A stretch of DNA of 8,232 nt from Acidobacteriota bacterium (GTDB taxonomy: Bacteria; Acidobacteriota; Terriglobia; Terriglobales; Acidobacteriaceae). Positions 5,347 through 8,232 of the stretch are shown here, one piece after another. Made by a program: the position numbers and the translations under genes. The first letter of the stretch is position 1. Every line of letters begins with the position of its first letter. The DNA lies in contig JAJZFE010000393.1 in the NCBI GenBank assembly GCA_021798655.1, positions 1 through 8,232 on the forward strand, read 5' to 3'. The notes beneath the pieces are model-generated. The model worked only from the letters and a program-made list of their open reading frames with translations, was not told the DNA's origin and did no database searches.

Positions 5347-6552
5347 ATGTCCGACTCTTCGCTCTCTGCCGCCGCCCAGTCCCGCATCCACAAGGCCCTC
5401 GACGCCTTCGCCATCGAGATTCCCTCCTGGGGCTTCTCCAACACCGGCACCCGTTTCGGCAAGTTCTCCCAGCCCGGCGCCGCCACCACTCTCGAAGAAA
5501 AGTTCGCCGACGCCGGCCAGGTCAACCGCCTCACCGGCGTCACCCCCACGCTCGCCCTGCACGTCCTCTGGGACATGCCCAACGGCGTCGCCGACGCGCC
5601 CGCCATTCAGGCCCTCGCCCGGCAGCACGGCGTCCGCGCCGGCTCCATCAACCCCAATCTCTTTCAGGACCAGCAGTACAAGTTCGGCTCCATCTGCAAC
5701 CCCTCCGCCGAGATTCGAGCCCTCGCAACCCAGCACCTGCTCGACTCCGTCGCCATCGGCAAGGCCGTCGGCTCCGCCGAGGTCTCCGTCTGGGTCGCCG
5801 ACGGCTCCAACTACCCCGGCACCCAGAGCATCTCCCGCCGCATCGGCTGGATGAAGCAGGCCTTCGCCGCCGCCCACGCCGCCCTCGCCCCCGGCCAGAC
5901 CCTGCTCATCGAGTACAAGCCCTTCGAGCCCGCCTTCTACCACACCGACATCGCCGACTGGGGCATGTCCATTGAGCTTTGCCGCGCCGCCGGCCCCCAG
6001 GCCAGGGTCCTCGTCGACACAGGCCACCACTACCAGGGCACCAACATCGAGCAGATCGTCGCCTGGCTCATCGCCCTCGGCTCCCTCGGCGGTTTCCACT
6101 TCAACGACCGCAAGTACGCCGACGACGACCTCACCCTCGGCTCCATCGACCCCTACCAGGTCTTCCGCATCTTCCACGAGATCCTCGCCGCACAGGCCGC
6201 CAGCAGCGCCTTCTCCGCCCCGGCCTACATGATCGACCAGAGCCACAACCTCAAGGGCAAGATGGAGGCGATGGTCCAGACCGTCGTCACCGCGCAGGAG
6301 CTCTACGCCCGCGCTGCCCTCGTCGACCAGGACGAACTCGCCCACCTGCAGGACAGCTGCCAGCTCGTCGCCGCCGAGGAGCTCTTCCGCGGGGCCTTCT
6401 TCACCGACGTCCGCCCCGCCGTCCGCCAGTGGCGCGAGCAGCGCGGCCTCCCCGCCGACCCCCTCGCCGCCCTCAAAGCCAGCGGCTACGTCGAGCGCAT
6501 CTCCGCCGAACGCGGCGCAAAAAACGCCGCCAGCCAGGGCTCCTACGCCTGA
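5347..6552 (+). CDS. rhaI: L-rhamnose isomerase, Pseudomonas stutzeri type (RhaI)
   Basis: Cytoplasmic metal-dependent isomerase that converts L-rhamnose to L-rhamnulose, the first step after uptake. The 401-aa product is a TIM-barrel sugar isomerase. Its key residues match the P. stutzeri enzyme at a constant offset of 30. Metal ligands are E189 (LIEYKPFEP), D224 (VDTGHH), H251 (FHFNDRK) and D297 (MIDQSHN); catalytic residues are H227, D259 and D261 (ADDDL). These correspond to Glu219, Asp254, His281, Asp327, His257, Asp289 and Asp291 of P. stutzeri. The offset shows a shorter N-terminus, not an internal loss. This family also accepts rare sugars such as allose or psicose, so the physiological substrate is inferred from divergent rhaT. 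Codon third positions are strongly C-rich, unlike the G-rich minus-strand genes. Kinase and aldolase partners are outside the window. Confidence 0.95.
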   Translation: MSDSSLSAAAQSRIHKALDAFAIEIPSWGFSNTGTRFGKFSQPGAATTLEEKFADAGQVNRLTGVTPTLALHVLWDMPNGVADAPAIQALARQHGVRAGSINPNLFQDQQYKFGSICNPSAEIRALATQHLLDSVAIGKAVGSAEVSVWVADGSNYPGTQSISRRIGWMKQAFAAAHAALAPGQTLLIEYKPFEPAFYHTDIADWGMSIELCRAAGPQARVLVDTGHHYQGTNIEQIVAWLIALGSLGGFHFNDRKYADDDLTLGSIDPYQVFRIFHEILAAQAASSAFSAPAYMIDQSHNLKGKMEAMVQTVVTAQELYARAALVDQDELAHLQDSCQLVAAEELFRGAFFTDVRPAVRQWREQRGLPADPLAALKASGYVERISAERGAKNAASQGSYA

Positions 6553-6582
6553 AGCTGCTGTCGTGTTGCTGTACCCCTCGTG

Positions 6583-6597
6583 CTTGTCATTCCGCAG
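6583..6597. repeat. Partial copy of the palindromic repeat (head only)
   Basis: CTTGTCATTCCGCAG matches the first 14-15 bases of the full repeat, which follows 24 bases later start to start. The same partial-then-full arrangement occurs at 3796-3844. Confidence 0.7.
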
Positions 6598-6607
6598 CCC
6601 TCACGAC

Positions 6608-6641
6608 TTGTCATTCCGCAGCGAAGCGGAGGAATCTGCAT
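6608..6641. repeat. 34-base palindromic intergenic repeat, copy 2
   Basis: Identical over 34 bases to 3811-3844 and in direct orientation, 55 bases past the rhaI stop. It can form the same CCGC/GCGG hairpin with ATTCC/GGAAT outer pairing. In the rhaI message it would be a 3' stem-loop that could protect the end. Flanking sequence beyond the 34 bases is unrelated between the two loci. Confidence 0.8.
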
Positions 6642-6811
6642 CTCGGCCGGCGACTACACCGGATGGAAAGGCGCTCGAATCAGAGTCTCCTAAGCCCTGA
6701 CAATCCTCTGCGCCACCACTTCCCCCACCAGGCCGGAGGCCCGCACCCTCCCCCAATCAAAGCGCCACCCCACAGCGCACTCCGCGCCCCCGAAGTCCCC
6801 CCTCAACCACC

Positions 6812-6830
6812 GTCAAATCAAGACTTTGAC
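6812..6830. terminator. Hairpin GTCAAA-N7-TTTGAC, first of a tandem pair
   Basis: Perfect 6-bp arms (6812-6817 and 6825-6830) around a 7-base loop. It lies between convergent rhaI and the 6869-7525 gene and has exactly the same 6-7-6 geometry as the next hairpin, five bases away. The stem is AT-rich and no U-tract follows, so termination is only one reading; it may be part of a dispersed element. Confidence 0.35.
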
Positions 6831-6835
6831 CCCAA

Positions 6836-6854
6836 AAGTACGGGGGGGGTACTT
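6836..6854. terminator. Hairpin AAGTAC-G7-GTACTT, second of a tandem pair
   Basis: Perfect 6-bp arms (6836-6841 and 6849-6854) around a loop made only of G on the plus strand. It starts 15 bases beyond the stop of the minus-strand gene. Read from that gene, the stem runs into TTTT, so it could be a weak intrinsic terminator. It is nearly 300 bases from rhaI and unlikely to be that gene's main terminator. Confidence 0.4.
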
Positions 6855-6868
6855 CGCGGCTCACCGCT

Positions 6869-7525
6869 CTAATTCAGCCGCTGCAGCCGCGCGATCAGCT
6901 TCTCCGCCAGCGGTTCGCCGCTCTCGGTCCACAGCAGCCGGCTGGAGATCCCGCAGTGCTTCTCCACGCTCAGCGTGAACGCCAGCAGCTTCTCCACATT
7001 CTGCTTGATGTACGCGGAGCCCTCCGCATCCACCTCTTCGTCCTCCAGCACCCACGGCGTGTCCAGCCCGAAGTCCACGCGGATGTGCCCGTTCTGCGCA
7101 TAGCTGTTCGCATCAAAGTCCGGCCCGAAGCCGATGATCCGCACCTTCGCCGCCTCCATCCGCCACACCGCATCCAGCCCGCCCGCTGCCTCCGGCACCC
7201 ACAGCATCCAGCTCATCTCGAACTCGTACGCCTGGTCTTCGTGCAGCTGCTCGGTCGCCTCCGCCACGGCGTTCTCGATCTTCGATCCCTCGGTATCGGC
7301 CGAATCCTGCGCCCGCTCGTCGTTCACATAGATGCGCTGATAGATCGGCGACTCGGTCCAGTCGATCGGATACACGCTCGCCGCCGCCACCCGGCCCAGC
7401 GCACTCTTCGCGTCGCCATCTTTCGCAATCACGGCGAACTGACGCATCACCCCGGCCAGCGCCGCCGGCAGCGACTCGAAGCGGAAGTTCGGATACCACA
7501 AACTCAAATACAACTGGTCAGCCAT
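6869..7525 (-). CDS. Conserved-looking hypothetical protein, 218 aa
   Basis: I do not recognise a family. The product is acidic and soluble-looking, with no signal peptide or membrane segment and a single cysteine (KHCGIS near 188). The N-terminus is aromatic (LYLSLWYPNFRF, residues 5-16). A second aromatic block, FEMSWMLWVPEAAGG, lies near 102-116. Later segments include VRIIGFGPDFDAN and IRVDFGLDTPWVLEDEE. It uses G-rich third positions like the other minus-strand genes, which supports real coding. The ATG at 7525-7523 is the furthest upstream start, as an in-frame TAG lies four codons earlier. GGAGAG abuts the ATG, an unusually short spacing. It converges on rhaI and diverges from the envelope gene; neither arrangement indicates a function. 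Confidence 0.75.
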   Translation of the reverse strand: MADQLYLSLWYPNFRFESLPAALAGVMRQFAVIAKDGDAKSALGRVAAASVYPIDWTESPIYQRIYVNDERAQDSADTEGSKIENAVAEATEQLHEDQAYEFEMSWMLWVPEAAGGLDAVWRMEAAKVRIIGFGPDFDANSYAQNGHIRVDFGLDTPWVLEDEEVDAEGSAYIKQNVEKLLAFTLSVEKHCGISSRLLWTESGEPLAEKLIARLQRLN

Positions 7526-7610
7526 CTCTCCATTCTAGCTGTCCCTGCGTCCAAACTGCGGCCCTTGTAACGTCACACCGCACACAGTGAGAAGATACTA
7601 GCTGGAGATC

Positions 7611-8232
7611 ATGGCCCTCACCATCAAGCGATTGCGCTGGTTCCTCGCGGCAGCAGCCCTGCTGCTGGTTCTCGTCGTCGCCGCCTATCTCGGGCTCGGC
7701 CGTTACCGTGCGCTCAAGGCGTATCTCTCGGTCATCCGCAAGGCCGGCGCAACCGTCTCCCACGACACCAACGGCTTCACCTACTCGCAAACCGAGCAGG
7801 GCCGCACCATCTTCACCCTCCACGCCCGAAAGGCTACCCAGCTCGGCGAAGGCCGATGGGCGCTCTACGGTGTCAACGTCATCCTGTACAGCCGCGACGG
7901 CCTGCACAACGACGTCATCAACGGCGACCAGTTCACCTACAACGAGCAGGACGGCATCGTCCGCGCCATCGGCGAGGTGCACATGGACCTCGAAGCGCCC
8001 GACTCCATCGCCGCCGCCGGCCGCTCCTCGCTCAAGCCCCTCGCCGGCTCTCCCCCAGGCACGCACAGCGAACCGGCCAACGTCATCCACGTCCGCACCA
8101 GCGGTGTGGTCTACCTCCGCAAGCTCGGCGTCGCCGCCACCGACCAGCGCGTCGAGTTCTACTACGGCGGCATCTCCGGCTCCGCCCAGGGTGCCGAGTA
8201 CAACACCAGCCTCAGCACCCTGCGCCTGCTCT
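7611..8232 (+). CDS. LptC/OstA-like lipopolysaccharide-export protein, C-terminus cut by window edge
   Basis: Probable periplasmic, membrane-anchored protein of the lipopolysaccharide transport bridge. 207 codons are visible from ATG 7611 to the right edge. Residues 6-9 are positively charged (KRLR), followed by one membrane helix at about 10-30 (WFLAAAALLLVLVVAAYLGLG) with no cleavage site, which suits an LptC-type anchor. Residues about 50-125 show the repeating beta pattern of LptC/LptA: FTYSQTEQGRTIFTLHARKA, then GRWALYGVNVILYSRDG and GDQFTYNEQDGIVRAIGEVHMDL. A second similar block begins near 165. An in-frame TAG lies four codons before the ATG, and GGAG is only 3 bases upstream of it. 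Acidobacterial homologues are often longer than E. coli LptC (191 aa), so much may lie beyond the edge. LptA-like fusion is possible. Confidence 0.75.
   Translation, partial: MALTIKRLRWFLAAAALLLVLVVAAYLGLGRYRALKAYLSVIRKAGATVSHDTNGFTYSQTEQGRTIFTLHARKATQLGEGRWALYGVNVILYSRDGLHNDVINGDQFTYNEQDGIVRAIGEVHMDLEAPDSIAAAGRSSLKPLAGSPPGTHSEPANVIHVRTSGVVYLRKLGVAATDQRVEFYYGGISGSAQGAEYNTSLSTLRLL

Larger units (their letters stand above)
6553..6868. other. Non-coding stretch between convergent genes, 316 bases
   Basis: It holds the second 34-base repeat with its partial copy, then about 170 bases (6642-6811) in which I recognise nothing apart from a small GGCC-gga-GGCC repeat near 6733, and finally two tandem hairpins. 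No frame in it resembles a protein. No clear intrinsic terminator follows rhaI directly. Confidence 0.7.

Noticed and set aside
5296..6345. Long open frame (349 codons) antisense to rhaI
   Set aside because: It is a mirror of the C-ending codons of rhaI, which read as GNN codons on the other strand and give a Gly/Ala/Val/Asp/Glu-rich product with no family resemblance. rhaI has all its active-site residues.
6553..6868. Possible CRISPR array or mobile element from the repeats after rhaI
   Set aside because: There are only one full and one partial repeat here, with no regular spacers, no cas gene, no transposase and no terminal inverted repeats.
7572..7599. GTCACA-16-GATACT as a promoter for the LptC-like gene
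   Set aside because: Transcription would start at or after the ribosome site, only a few bases before the ATG, and the consensus match is modest.

Overview
The window looks like chromosomal DNA from a GC-rich soil bacterium, most likely of the Acidobacteriaceae type (Terriglobus, Granulicella or Edaphobacter relatives). This rests on codon use, the intergenic repeat style and the gene combination. It is an inference, since no rRNA or other marker gene is present.

Layout. Five genes on the minus strand read right to left: rhaT (L-rhamnose/proton symporter, 3892-5046), lutA (3029-3766), lutB (1584-3032), lutC (952-1587) and a regulator cut by the left edge (1-841). lutA/lutB and lutB/lutC each share a 4-base ATGA overlap. 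rhaT is separated from lutA by about 125 bases holding a palindromic repeat. Divergent from rhaT, across a 300-base control region, lies rhaI (5347-6552), a Pseudomonas-type L-rhamnose isomerase with its whole metal and catalytic set intact. Right of rhaI is a 316-base non-coding stretch with a second copy of the repeat and two tandem hairpins. It is followed by an unrecognised 218-aa gene on the minus strand (6869-7525) and, divergent from that, the start of an LptC/OstA-like envelope gene that runs off the right edge (7611-8232).

How the genes fit together. RhaT imports L-rhamnose and RhaI converts it to L-rhamnulose. Kinase and aldolase steps, not in this window, would give dihydroxyacetone phosphate and L-lactaldehyde, and lactaldehyde oxidation gives L-lactate. 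LutABC is an iron-sulfur L-lactate oxidation complex that would turn this lactate into pyruvate. No lactate permease is present, which fits lactate made inside the cell. The likely controller is the regulator at the left edge: an IclR-type winged helix fused to a sugar-binding periplasmic-binding-protein fold, an uncommon pairing.

No CRISPR array, transposase, tRNA or phage gene was seen. The points most worth following are the IclR-PBP regulator, the CTG start of lutA, the paired 34-base repeats bracketing rhaT-rhaI, the twin 6-7-6 hairpins, and the candidate operators between rhaT and rhaI.
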